Source: Egicoccus sp035462025 (GTDB taxonomy: Bacteria; Actinomycetota; Nitriliruptoria; Nitriliruptorales; Nitriliruptoraceae). Taken from it: 64,000 nucleotides of DNA. Below are positions 1-7,240 of the stretch, piece after piece. Made by a program: the position numbers and the translations under genes. The stretch spans positions 1 through 64,000 of the forward strand of contig DATHUR010000130.1 of assembly GCA_035462025.1 (NCBI GenBank). Direction: 5' to 3'. Below the pieces are notes generated by a model. It did not search any database. It saw nothing but the letters and a program-made list of their open reading frames with translations, and was not told where the DNA came from. Position 1 is the stretch's first letter. Every line of letters begins with the position of its first letter.

Positions 1-28
1 AGCAGGACCGTGCGCGCGACCAGGGGGC

Positions 29-295
29 CTAGCGCTCCGGGTTCCCGGTGCTGGTTGCCGCGTCCAGCTGCGGGAACGGGTCGAGGGAGAACAACGCCTC
101 GACGGGCAGACCGAACTCGCGGCAGATCCTGAGTGCGAGGTCGAGGCTGGGGCTGTACTCGCCCCGCTCGATGTAGCCGATCGTCTGGTAGTGGACGTCG
201 ACGGCGGCGGCGAGGTCCTTGCGGGACAGGCCGCGCTCGGTACGGATCGTCCGCAGGCGGGTGTGGAAGGCCGGGCGGTCACTCGGCGCCATCAT
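29..295 (-). CDS. XRE-family HTH transcriptional regulator (88 aa)
   Basis: A small DNA-binding protein that is nearly all helix-turn-helix. Residues about 12-66 form an XRE/Cro-type HTH; the recognition part reads VDVHYQTIGYIERGEYSPSL, and the tail continues LRICREFGLPVEALF. It has no ligand-binding domain, as in the short regulators commonly paired with small membrane proteins. It overlaps the 3' end of the upstream membrane-protein gene by 17 nt, so the two are one transcript and probably translationally coupled. Two adjacent ATG codons (295 and 292) could both start it. Inference: it acts on its own promoter through the palindrome at 824-837. The HTH assignment is strong; the target and signal are unknown. 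Confidence 0.85.
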   Translation of the reverse strand: MMAPSDRPAFHTRLRTIRTERGLSRKDLAAAVDVHYQTIGYIERGEYSPSLDLALRICREFGLPVEALFSLDPFPQLDAATSTGNPER

Positions 296-767
296 CGACC
301 TCGTCGGGCAGGCGCCACGCCAGTACCAGCGTCGGCAGCAGGTAGGCGCCCATGACCACCGCGACGGCCAGGCCCGCGGCGGCCGCCGTGTCGGCGGCGA
401 AGGAGGCCTGCACCACCATGCCCGCCGCCAGGCCGAGGCTCGTCCCGATCACGTAGGGGTGATCGAGGACCGTGTCGCGCACCACGCGCTGGCGCTCGTC
501 GAGGCCGGCCGGTGAGCGGTCGAACAGGAAGTCGGTGGCACCGGCGAGCAGCAGCGTGGCCGCGAAGACCGGCGCGAACAGCGCGATCACGGGCCAGATA
601 CGGTCCGCGAGCAGCCCGGCACCAGGCAGTAGCGCCAGGAGCGTGACGGTGCCGACCACGAGTGTCCGCCGGCGACGTCGTGTGCGCAGGCGGCGAACGG
701 CCGGGACGTCGGCCAGCACCCGGCAGGCGGCGTGGAGTCGGCGTAGCGGGGGGTGCAGCGCGGTCAT
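279..767 (-). CDS. Small integral membrane protein, partner of XRE regulator
   Basis: A 162-residue protein with a basic N-terminus (LRTRRRRRTLVV) and about four hydrophobic segments: two between residues 35 and 80, one near 105-125 and one near 130-152. The loop after TM2 is acidic and contains FDRSPAGLDERQRVV. I do not recognise an enzyme motif. It is the first gene of a two-gene operon with the XRE regulator, an arrangement widespread in Gram-positive bacteria, where the membrane protein may sense or modulate the regulator; that role is inferred. The start is an ATG preceded by AGGAG, about 20 nt downstream of a good promoter (818-823 and 795-800). Confidence 0.7.
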   Translation of the reverse strand: MTALHPPLRRLHAACRVLADVPAVRRLRTRRRRRTLVVGTVTLLALLPGAGLLADRIWPVIALFAPVFAATLLLAGATDFLFDRSPAGLDERQRVVRDTVLDHPYVIGTSLGLAAGMVVQASFAADTAAAAGLAVAVVMGAYLLPTLVLAWRLPDEVDDGAE

Positions 768-794
768 CGGCGGGCTCCTCGGACTGGTGCCGGG

Positions 795-823
795 ACGGTA
801 GGGAGCATCGGCCGCACAGTCAA
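795..823 (-). promoter_or_regulatory. Promoter of the membrane-protein/XRE operon
   Basis: On the minus strand a TTGACT -35 box (823-818) is followed by a 17-nt spacer and a TACCGT -10 box (800-795). Transcription would begin near 788, about 20 nt before the ATG at 767, leaving room for the AGGAG ribosome-binding site. The perfect palindrome at 824-837 abuts the -35 box. Confidence 0.55.
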
Positions 824-837
824 TAGTAAATTTACTA
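824..837. promoter_or_regulatory. Perfect AT-rich palindrome, candidate operator
   Basis: TAGTAAATTTACTA is a perfect 14-bp palindrome, strikingly AT-rich in this GC-rich background. It sits immediately upstream of the -35 box of the membrane-protein/XRE operon, in the 145-bp gap shared with the divergent secreted propeller gene at 913. Dyad symmetry and position suit a dimeric XRE regulator, so autoregulation is the likely role (inference). It could also affect the divergent gene. Confidence 0.55.
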
Positions 838-912
838 CGTCATCCGTCGTCACCGTCGGTCGGTCGGGTCGTTGTCGCGGGTGGCCGTCGTCCACCTGCC
901 CGGAGCAACGTC

Positions 913-2220
913 GTGTCCTCAGCCGCTGCATCCGTCCGTTCCGCGTCGGTCGCGCTCGCCAGCCTGCTGGCGCTGGCTGCCGTGGTGTCCACGCCGGCCA
1001 ACGTCGCCGCCGCCGACGCCCCGGCACCGCAGCAGGGCCCGCGCAGCGTGATGTTCGTGGGCAACAACCACGACGGGACCGCCGACGTCGTCGATGTCCG
1101 CACCTTCGAGGTCCTGCACCGCGTCGACATGATCCCCGACCGCGACGAGCGGCTCGCCGAGATCCACGGTGACCCGGTCCGGCTCGGGTTCTTCCTCGGC
1201 ATCCGGCACCTGATCGGGCAGGGGAGCGACCAGTTCGTCGACGACTTGTTCACCTCGCACGACGGCCGGTTCGTCTACGCCTCGCGGCCGAGCTTCGCCG
1301 ACGTCGTCGCCATCGAACTGGAGACGGGCGACATCGCGTGGCGCTTCCCGATGGAGGGCCAGCGCTCGGACCACATGGCGATCTCGCCCGACGGGACGCG
1401 CCTGCTGGTGTCGGACTCGACGGCCAACAAGGTGCACGAGATCGACACGGCGACGGGGAAGCAGACCGGCGAGTTCGCGTCCGGCGACTCCCCGCACGAG
1501 AACGAGTACTACGCCGACGCGACCCGGGTGCTGCACGCCAGCATCGGACGCGTCTACACGCCGACCGACCGGTCCGAGCTCGGCCCGATCCGCGACGTGA
1601 CCAAGGGCGAGGAGTTCCTCCAGGTCGTCGACGCCGACACGCTCGAGGTCCTGAAGCGCTGGGACATCGGCGCCAAGCTCGACGAGTTCGGCGCGCCCGA
1701 CATGAGCGGTGCCGTCCGCCCCATGGCCTTGGCCCCCGACGAGCGGACGCTGTTCTTCCAGGTGTCGTTCCACCATGGCTTCGTCGAGTTCGACCTCGAG
1801 ACCGAGCAGGTCACCCGCGTCGCACATCTGCCGCTGAGCCAGGCCGCGGCCGACACCCCGCGCGAGGACTACCTGCTCGACTCGGCCCACCACGGGCTGG
1901 CGATCGACCCGACCGGCCAGAAGCTGTGCGCGGCCGGCACGATGTCGGACTACGCCGCGATCGTCGACCGCGAGACGTTCGTGCCGCGACTGGCCTCCTC
2001 CGGCAGCAAGCCCTACTGGGCCACCACCGGCCCGACCGGCGAGCACTGCTGGGTGTCCTACAGCGGCGACGACCAGGTGGCGGTCATCGACTACGCCACC
2101 GAGCGCGAGATCGCCCGCATCGACGTCGGCGACCATCCCCAGCGCGTCCGCGCCGGCGTCGTGTCCCGCCGGGTCCTCGCCAGCTGGGGCATCATCGAAC
2201 TGGCGAACCGCAGCCGCTGA
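913..2220 (+). CDS. Secreted YVTN-type beta-propeller repeat protein
   Basis: A 435-residue exported protein. Residues 1-35 are a Sec signal peptide with a long Ala/Leu core ending near NVAAADA. The remainder carries repeated blades of the YVTN/WD40-like type: SVMFVGNNHDGTADVVDVRT, FVYASRPSFADVVAIELETG, LLVSDSTANKVHEIDTATG, CWVSYSGDDQVAVIDYATE. Such propellers bind ligands or proteins outside the cell; no catalytic residues are evident. The GTG start at 913 has GGAG at 902-905. It stands alone, divergent from the XRE operon. The fold is secure, the function is unknown. Confidence 0.75.
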   Translation: MSSAAASVRSASVALASLLALAAVVSTPANVAAADAPAPQQGPRSVMFVGNNHDGTADVVDVRTFEVLHRVDMIPDRDERLAEIHGDPVRLGFFLGIRHLIGQGSDQFVDDLFTSHDGRFVYASRPSFADVVAIELETGDIAWRFPMEGQRSDHMAISPDGTRLLVSDSTANKVHEIDTATGKQTGEFASGDSPHENEYYADATRVLHASIGRVYTPTDRSELGPIRDVTKGEEFLQVVDADTLEVLKRWDIGAKLDEFGAPDMSGAVRPMALAPDERTLFFQVSFHHGFVEFDLETEQVTRVAHLPLSQAAADTPREDYLLDSAHHGLAIDPTGQKLCAAGTMSDYAAIVDRETFVPRLASSGSKPYWATTGPTGEHCWVSYSGDDQVAVIDYATEREIARIDVGDHPQRVRAGVVSRRVLASWGIIELANRSR

Positions 2221-2278
2221 CCCTGGCGCCAGCGTGTGACTAGCGTGACGGTCGCGTCGGCGACAGGACGTTCGAGCG

Positions 2279-3073
2279 GTGAAGATCCTGTCGCTCAACG
2301 CCTGGGGCGGGGCCATCTTCGACGCGCTACGCGCATGGTTGCCGACCTGCGGGGCCGATGTCGTGTGCCTACAGGAGGTCACGCGGACCGAGGGGTTGAG
2401 CGGGTGGACCGAGTTCACAGACGGCCATAGGAGGTTGCCCCAGCGCGCCGACCTCTTCCGAGACATGGTCGACGTCCTGCCTGACCACGTCGGCCGGTTC
2501 GTCCTGTCGGATTCGGGCCCGGTGACCGGAAGTGACGGTCGGCGCCGGCAGCAGGACTTCGGCATCGCCACGTTCGTCCATCGGGGCATCGCGGTGCCGG
2601 ACGGCGCGACGACGTTCGTGCACGGTGCATTGGTTCGACACGCCGAGTGGCCATCGGAAGGGCGACCGCGCGTGGCCGAGGCGCTCCGGCTGGTGCCCAG
2701 CGGGGCGGCCGCGGTCACTGTCGTTCAGGTCCATGGGCTGCACGACCCGGCGGGCAAGTCGGACACGCCGGCGCGTCTGGCCCAGGCAGAGCGCATCTCC
2801 GAACTCGTGACGCGAGTCCGAGCGCCGGGCGACCTCGCCGTGGTCTGTGGCGACCTCAACGTCCTACCTGACAGTCGGACCTTCGACGTTCTCGCCCAGG
2901 TGGGGATGACCGACCTCGTGCGGTACGCCGACACGCGCACGTCGCAGTATTCGAAGCCGGTCCGTCACGCCAGCTACCTGCTCGTGTCCGATCCCGCCCG
3001 TGTGCGACGGTTCGAGATCGTCGAGGCGCCGGAGGTGTCGGACCACCGGGCGCTGCTGGTCGATCTGTACTGA
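2279..3073 (+). CDS. Endonuclease/exonuclease/phosphatase (EEP) family protein
   Basis: A 264-residue Mg-dependent phosphoesterase fold of the EEP superfamily (DNase I, sphingomyelinase, inositol phosphatase relatives). Visible motifs in order: LSLNAWGG near the N-terminus, VVCLQEV carrying the metal-binding Glu, VVCGDLNVLPDS (the GDxN motif) and APEVSDHRALLVDL near the C-terminus (the SDH motif with the catalytic His). There is no signal peptide, so it is probably cytoplasmic. The GTG start at 2279 puts the first strand directly at the N-terminus, as usual for the family. The substrate cannot be inferred. Its codon choice is less extreme than that of its neighbours. Confidence 0.8.
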   Translation: MKILSLNAWGGAIFDALRAWLPTCGADVVCLQEVTRTEGLSGWTEFTDGHRRLPQRADLFRDMVDVLPDHVGRFVLSDSGPVTGSDGRRRQQDFGIATFVHRGIAVPDGATTFVHGALVRHAEWPSEGRPRVAEALRLVPSGAAAVTVVQVHGLHDPAGKSDTPARLAQAERISELVTRVRAPGDLAVVCGDLNVLPDSRTFDVLAQVGMTDLVRYADTRTSQYSKPVRHASYLLVSDPARVRRFEIVEAPEVSDHRALLVDLY

Positions 3074-3128
3074 ACGCGTGGAGCCGTTCGACCACACGAT
3101 GGTCCAACGACTCCACACACGCCTCATT

Positions 3129-3165
3129 CGTCGAGCGTGTCCTCGGTGAGCCGGCCGGTGAACGT
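3129..3165 (-). pseudogene. Fragment of uracil-DNA glycosylase 3' end
   Basis: This 37-nt stretch matches positions 4048-4084 inside the 3' end of the neighbouring uracil-DNA glycosylase with only three mismatches and the same strand. On the minus strand it reads FTGRLTEDTLDE and then a stop; the intact gene has FTGRLTEDMLDAVFTRAG. No catalytic part is present and upstream similarity fades at once. It is best seen as a remnant of a duplicated or replaced gene tail, lying in the 203-bp gap before the DM13 gene. Confidence 0.6.
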
Positions 3166-3276
3166 CGTGTCCGACCCGTCCAGCGTGCGGCGGTTCGAGG
3201 TTCGGTGCGTTCCTCCTGGCGCGGGAATACGCGGCGGTGCGGTGCGGGTTGCCTCGGCTGCACGGAGGTTCGGCTG

Positions 3277-3933
3277 ATGCCGCACGAATCGAACGATGCA
3301 ACCGATGCTGGCGCTGAGGGCCGGACCCCGGCCGAGCGCTCGCGCCGCCGACAACGACGTGCGCTGCTGTTCGGCGTGGTCGGGGTTGCGGTGACTGCAT
3401 TCGCGCTGTGGTGGTTCCAGCCACAGACGCTGCTGTTCGACGACGTCGTCGACGAGGCCTTCCCGAGTGCTGATCGTGAGCCGGGCGGCGAAGCGACCCG
3501 CGACGGCGAGGTCGACGTCGACGCGCCGCCGGCCGCAGCGACGGCCAGTCCCGACACCGACGATGCGCCCGACGTCGCCCTCGCCGGTCCCGTGGAGCTC
3601 GCCGTCGGGTCGTTCGTGTCGCGTAGCCGGTACACCGTCACGGGCACCGCGACCGCCTACCTGCTCGAGGAGGGGGAGCGCATCCTGCGGCTCGAGGACT
3701 TCGAGTCGACCAACGGCCCCGACCTCTTCGTCTACCTGACCGTGGCCGGCGCCGACGACGACGACGCCGAGTTCGAGACCGACTTCGTCGACCTCGGCAG
3801 GTTGACCGGCAACGTCGGCGCCCAGAACTACGCCATTCCCCCCGATGTCGACCTCGAACGCTTCGACAGCGTGGTGATCTGGTGTCGCCGGTTCACCACC
3901 AGTTTCGGCGTCGCCGACCTGACCGTCGGCTGA
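3277..3933 (+). CDS. Membrane-anchored DM13 domain protein
   Basis: A 218-residue protein: a short basic cytoplasmic N-terminus (RSRRRQRR), one transmembrane helix near residues 29-45, an acidic low-complexity linker to about residue 100, then a DM13 domain. DM13 hallmarks are seen: GTATAYLLEEGERILRLEDF, STNGPDLFVYLT, GNVGAQNYAIPPDVDL and a C-terminal VVIWCRRFTTSFGVADL. DM13 domains are linked to redox or electron transfer, with the conserved Cys of the IWC motif important. The ATG at 3277 is preferred over in-frame upstream codons because GGAGG lies 8 nt before it and the upstream residues look non-coding. Confidence 0.8.
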   Translation: MPHESNDATDAGAEGRTPAERSRRRQRRALLFGVVGVAVTAFALWWFQPQTLLFDDVVDEAFPSADREPGGEATRDGEVDVDAPPAAATASPDTDDAPDVALAGPVELAVGSFVSRSRYTVTGTATAYLLEEGERILRLEDFESTNGPDLFVYLTVAGADDDDAEFETDFVDLGRLTGNVGAQNYAIPPDVDLERFDSVVIWCRRFTTSFGVADLTVG

Positions 3934-4000
3934 GGAGGAGCAGCCTCGGTTCCGGTCGGCTGTGAGCCGGCCGCGGGACCAGACGGTGAGTGACCAACGT

Positions 4001-4702
4001 CTAGTGCCCCGAATTCGACAGGATCGCCCCCGCTCGGGTGAACACCGCGTCGAGCATGTCCTCGGTGAGCCGGCCCGTGAAGGTGTTCTGCTGGCTGACG
4101 TGGTAGCTGCCGAGCAGGATGCGTCCGTCGGGCAGCGTCGCCTCGGCGCCGTGGCCGAACCTCGGCTTCGCGCCGTCCCAGCCGCGGTGGCCGAGCACCA
4201 CGTTCCACCCGAAGCCGCCCAGCGCGACCACGACCCGCCACGGGAGCAGGTCGAACTCGGCGTCGAGGTAGGGGGCGCAGCGGTCGCGCTCGTCGGGCGT
4301 CGGCTTGTTGGCCGGGGGAGCGCACCGCACGGGCGCCGTGATCCACACGTCGTCCAGCGCCAGGCCGTCGTGGCGCGACACCGACGTGGGCTGGTTGGCG
4401 AAGCCCGTGCGGTACAGCGACGCGAACAGCCAGTCGCCCGATCGGTCACCGGTGAAGATGCGTCCGGTGCGGTTGGCGCCGTGGGCGGCCGGTGCCAGGC
4501 CGACCACCAGCACGCGGCCCCGCGGGTCGCCGAAGCCGGGCACAGGCCGGCCCCAGTAGTCCCAGTCCGCGAACGCGCGTCGCTTGTCGCGTGCGACCTG
4601 TTCACGCCAGGCGACCAGCCGCGGGCAGGCGCGGCAGTCCACCACCGCACGCTCGAGCGTGGGCAGGTCCGGGTAGTCGCCGAGGGCGGGCAGCCGGGTC
4701 AT
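4001..4702 (-). CDS. Family 5 (UdgB-type) uracil-DNA glycosylase
   Basis: A 233-residue Fe-S uracil-DNA glycosylase that removes uracil, and often other deaminated bases, from DNA. The family-5 motif GLAPAAHGANRTGRIFTGD is present, without the polar activator Asp/Asn of families 1 and 4. The four cluster cysteines can be assigned to CRAC near the N-terminus, RCAPP, and RCAPYL. The second active-site motif GSYHVSQQNTFTG carries the His. A TAGCCT -10 lies 9 nt upstream of the ATG (4711-4716), predicting a nearly leaderless mRNA. It is divergent from the protease gene. A short copy of its 3' end lies at 3129-3165. Confidence 0.9.
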   Translation of the reverse strand: MTRLPALGDYPDLPTLERAVVDCRACPRLVAWREQVARDKRRAFADWDYWGRPVPGFGDPRGRVLVVGLAPAAHGANRTGRIFTGDRSGDWLFASLYRTGFANQPTSVSRHDGLALDDVWITAPVRCAPPANKPTPDERDRCAPYLDAEFDLLPWRVVVALGGFGWNVVLGHRGWDGAKPRFGHGAEATLPDGRILLGSYHVSQQNTFTGRLTEDMLDAVFTRAGAILSNSGH

Positions 4703-4824
4703 GGCCCGGCAGGCTATGCGCCGCCGCCCCGACCTGACCGGCCGGCGTCGCCCCAGCGGTCACACTGGCGTGCTCCACTGCGACGTGGCCGGTGGAGCCG
4801 GCCGATCCGGCAAGGGGGGCGTGG

Positions 4825-5844
4825 ATGACGCAGCACGAGGTTCTGGCCGAGGCAGGACACTACAAACGGCAACTGCTCAACCGGATGTTCGGTGGGGCAG
4901 CCGACGCCCCGGCGGCACGTCTGGCCGCTGGCGCCGGCCTCGGCCTGCCCCGCGGCGGCAACATCGTCGGGGTCGGCTACGGCGCCAAGCTGGTCGGCAG
5001 CCGGATCGCCGACGACCTGGCCGTGCGCGTGTACGTGCGCGCGAAGCGGCCCCGCGCACGAATTCCGGCGACCGAACGGATCCCCGAGGTGGTCGACGGC
5101 CGGCCCACCGACGTGGTTGCCGTCGGGGACCTGCGGGCTCTGCGGGCCTCGCGGCTGCCCGTGGACTGCGGGGTGAGCGTCGGCCACGTCGACATCACGG
5201 CGGGGACGATCGGGTGCGTTGTCGAGGTGGCCGACGCTCCGGACCAGCGGCTGATCCTGTCCAACAACCACGTGCTGGCCGCCAGCAACGCCGCGGACAA
5301 CGGCGATGCCATCCTGCAACCCGGCCCGCTCGACGGCGGAGATGTCGACGACCCGATCGGCGTGCTGCACCGGTTCGTCCCCATCGGATTCGACGACACG
5401 CCGAACCGCGTGGATGCGGCCGTCGCCCGGCTGCACGATCCGGGCAGTGTGCGGCCAGACATCGCGCACATCGGGCCACCGGTCCTGCCGCCGGTCGACG
5501 CTGCGCTGTACCAGTCCGTACGCAAGCACGGCCGGACGACCGAACACACCGTCGGCGTGGTCGTCGACGTCGCGGCCGACATCGAGGTGCGGTTCGGCAT
5601 CCGCACTGCTGTCTTCGTCGACCAACTCGGCGTGGTCGGGGTCGGCGGCGACGCGTTCAGCGACGGCGGGGACTCGGGGTCGCTGATCGTGGATGCCGTC
5701 GAGCGCAACCCGGTGGCACTGCTGTTCGCCGGTGGGGGCGGTACGACCTTCGGCAACCCGATCGAGGCGGTGCTCCGCGCCCTCGATGCCACCATCGTCG
5801 GGGACGGACCCGGTGCCCTCGGGGCCGACACGCCCGCCACGTAG
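4825..5844 (+). CDS. NAL1-like chymotrypsin-fold serine protease
   Basis: A 339-residue protein without a signal peptide. Residues 45-103 form a small domain (NIVGVGYG, LAVRVYVRAK, IPEVVDGRPTDVVAVGDL) typical of bacterial relatives of plant NAL1. A trypsin-like domain follows with a plausible triad of His149 (LSNNHVLA), Asp197 (NRVDAAVARL) and Ser284 (GGDSGSLIV). The ATG at 4825 has AAGGGGGG 5 nt upstream; an in-frame upstream codon at 4792 lacks a ribosome-binding site. The next gene encodes a protein resembling only the N-terminal domain, and selD follows. Substrate unknown; cytoplasmic location is inferred from the missing signal peptide. Confidence 0.8.
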   Translation: MTQHEVLAEAGHYKRQLLNRMFGGAADAPAARLAAGAGLGLPRGGNIVGVGYGAKLVGSRIADDLAVRVYVRAKRPRARIPATERIPEVVDGRPTDVVAVGDLRALRASRLPVDCGVSVGHVDITAGTIGCVVEVADAPDQRLILSNNHVLAASNAADNGDAILQPGPLDGGDVDDPIGVLHRFVPIGFDDTPNRVDAAVARLHDPGSVRPDIAHIGPPVLPPVDAALYQSVRKHGRTTEHTVGVVVDVAADIEVRFGIRTAVFVDQLGVVGVGGDAFSDGGDSGSLIVDAVERNPVALLFAGGGGTTFGNPIEAVLRALDATIVGDGPGALGADTPAT

Positions 5845-5868
5845 TCTGGTGGCGTCGGCGAACAACGA

Positions 5869-6117
5869 GTGAGCATGCCAGCGGCCACCCCCGGGCCCGA
5901 CCGCCCGGCCCCCGGCGACGCGGCCCGTCTGCGCGCCGCCAAGGAGCACGCCCGAGCCATCTTGGGCGACTGGGCCGGCGTCCGGGGGCTCGGGATCGGC
6001 GATGGCTGTGTGCGCGTCTATGTCAGCGACGCCGCCGTCGCCCGCGACCTTCCCGACGAGGTCGACGGGGTTCGGCTCGAGTCCGTCGAGGTGGGAGACG
6101 TGACCGCCCATGACTGA
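5869..6117 (+). CDS. Small protein resembling the N-terminal domain of the upstream protease
   Basis: An 82-residue protein between the protease and selD. After a Pro/Ala-rich lead and a helix (RLRAAKEHARAIL) it reads GVRGLGIGDGCVRVYV and LPDEVDGVRLESVEVGDV. This parallels the protease pre-domain NIVGVGYG, LAVRVYV, IPEVVDGRPTDVVAVGDL in order and spacing. It is therefore a free-standing copy of that domain without a protease. It starts 24 nt after the protease and overlaps selD by 8 nt, so the three genes are one operon. The start may be GTG 5869 or ATG 5875. It could inhibit, fold or recruit the protease; this is inference. Confidence 0.65.
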   Translation: MSMPAATPGPDRPAPGDAARLRAAKEHARAILGDWAGVRGLGIGDGCVRVYVSDAAVARDLPDEVDGVRLESVEVGDVTAHD

Positions 6118-7183
6118 CCCGCCGATCCGGCTGACCGCCTACTCACACGGCGCCGGGTGCGCCTGCAAGCTGTCGCCGACCGAACTCGGCCAAGTGATGC
6201 AGGGCCTCACGCCCGCGACCGCCCCCGACCTCGTGATCGGGCGGGCCAACGGCGACGACGCGCTGGTGTGGCGCCGCCCCGACGGCCGCGCGCTGGTCGC
6301 GACGATCGACGTGTTCACCCCGATCGTCGACGACGCGGCGACCTGGGGCCGCATCGCCGCCGTCAACGCCGGCAGCGACGTGTTCGCCATGGGCGGCCGG
6401 CCCCTGTTCGCGCTCGCGTTCGCGGCCTGGCCGCGCGAGCAACTGCCGCTGGCGCTGCTCGCCGAGGTGCTCGAGGCCGGGCAGGACGCGGCCCGCGAGG
6501 GCGGCTGGGTGGTCGCCGGCGGCCACACGATCGACGGTGCCGAACCGCTGTACGGGCAGGCCGTGGTCGGCGAGGTCGACCTCGATCGCATGCTGGTCAA
6601 CGCCGCCGCGCGTCCCGGCGACGCCCTGGTGCTCACCAAGCCGCTCGGCACCGGGCTGGTGACGACCGCGGTCAAGCGACGCGACCCGGCCGCCCATCGG
6701 CCCGGCGGCGACCTCGCCCCGCTCTACGAGGCGGCGCTGGCCGAGATGCTGCGCTCCAACGGCCCCGCCGCCACCGCGGCCATCGATCGTGGCGCGAGGG
6801 CCGGGACGGATGTCACCGGCTTCGGCCTGCTCAACCACCTGCGCGAGGTCCTGCTCGCCAGCGGGGTGGCCGCGACCGTCGACGTCGACGCGGTCCCGCG
6901 CCTACCCGGGGTGGACGACCTGCTCGCCCGCGGCGAGGTGCCGGGCGGCACGCAACGCAACCTCGCCCATGCCCGGCCCCACCTCGACGTCGGATCGGGG
7001 GTCGGCGAGGACGACCTGGTGCTGATCGCCGACGCCCAGACCTCGGGCGGACTGCTGCTCGCCCTGCCGTCGGCCGAGGCGGACGATCTCGTCGTGGACC
7101 TCGCCGGCTCGGGGCACACCGCGGCCGTTGTCGGCGTCGTCACCAGCGGCGAACCCGGCCGGGTGACGCTGCTGCCGGGGTAG
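6110..7183 (+). CDS. selD: Selenide, water dikinase SelD
   Basis: A 357-residue enzyme making selenophosphate from selenide and ATP, the selenium donor for selenocysteine, selenouridine or selenium cofactors. The N-terminal loop YSHGAGCACKLSP holds the catalytic Cys17 followed by Cys19 and Lys20; the catalytic position is Cys, not selenocysteine. Further motifs: IDVFTPIVDD (metal-binding Asp), NAGSDVFAMGG, VVAGGHTIDG, GTDVTGFGLLNHL and TSGGLLLAL. It overlaps the small domain protein by 8 nt. No selA, selB, SelU gene or selenocysteine tRNA is in this window, so its downstream use is unknown here. A strong hairpin ends the operon at 7202-7234. Confidence 0.95.
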   Translation: MTDPPIRLTAYSHGAGCACKLSPTELGQVMQGLTPATAPDLVIGRANGDDALVWRRPDGRALVATIDVFTPIVDDAATWGRIAAVNAGSDVFAMGGRPLFALAFAAWPREQLPLALLAEVLEAGQDAAREGGWVVAGGHTIDGAEPLYGQAVVGEVDLDRMLVNAAARPGDALVLTKPLGTGLVTTAVKRRDPAAHRPGGDLAPLYEAALAEMLRSNGPAATAAIDRGARAGTDVTGFGLLNHLREVLLASGVAATVDVDAVPRLPGVDDLLARGEVPGGTQRNLAHARPHLDVGSGVGEDDLVLIADAQTSGGLLLALPSAEADDLVVDLAGSGHTAAVVGVVTSGEPGRVTLLPG

Positions 7184-7201
7184 CAGCGGGTGCAGAAGGG
7201 C

Positions 7202-7234
7202 GGACGGTGGTGCCGGCGACCGGCACCACCGTCC
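7202..7234. terminator. Perfect 15-bp hairpin between convergent genes
   Basis: GGACGGTGGTGCCGG (7202-7216), the 3-nt loop CGA, and its exact reverse complement (7220-7234) form a very stable stem in the 57-bp gap between selD (+) and the subtilase (-). No U-tract follows on either strand, which is common in actinobacterial terminators. It probably ends transcription from both sides. Confidence 0.75.
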
Positions 7235-7240
7235 CGTGCC

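Noticed and set aside
919..2718. 600-codon open frame on the minus strand opposite the propeller and EEP genes
   Set aside because: Crosses two well-supported genes, no start signal, low-complexity product; a GC artefact.
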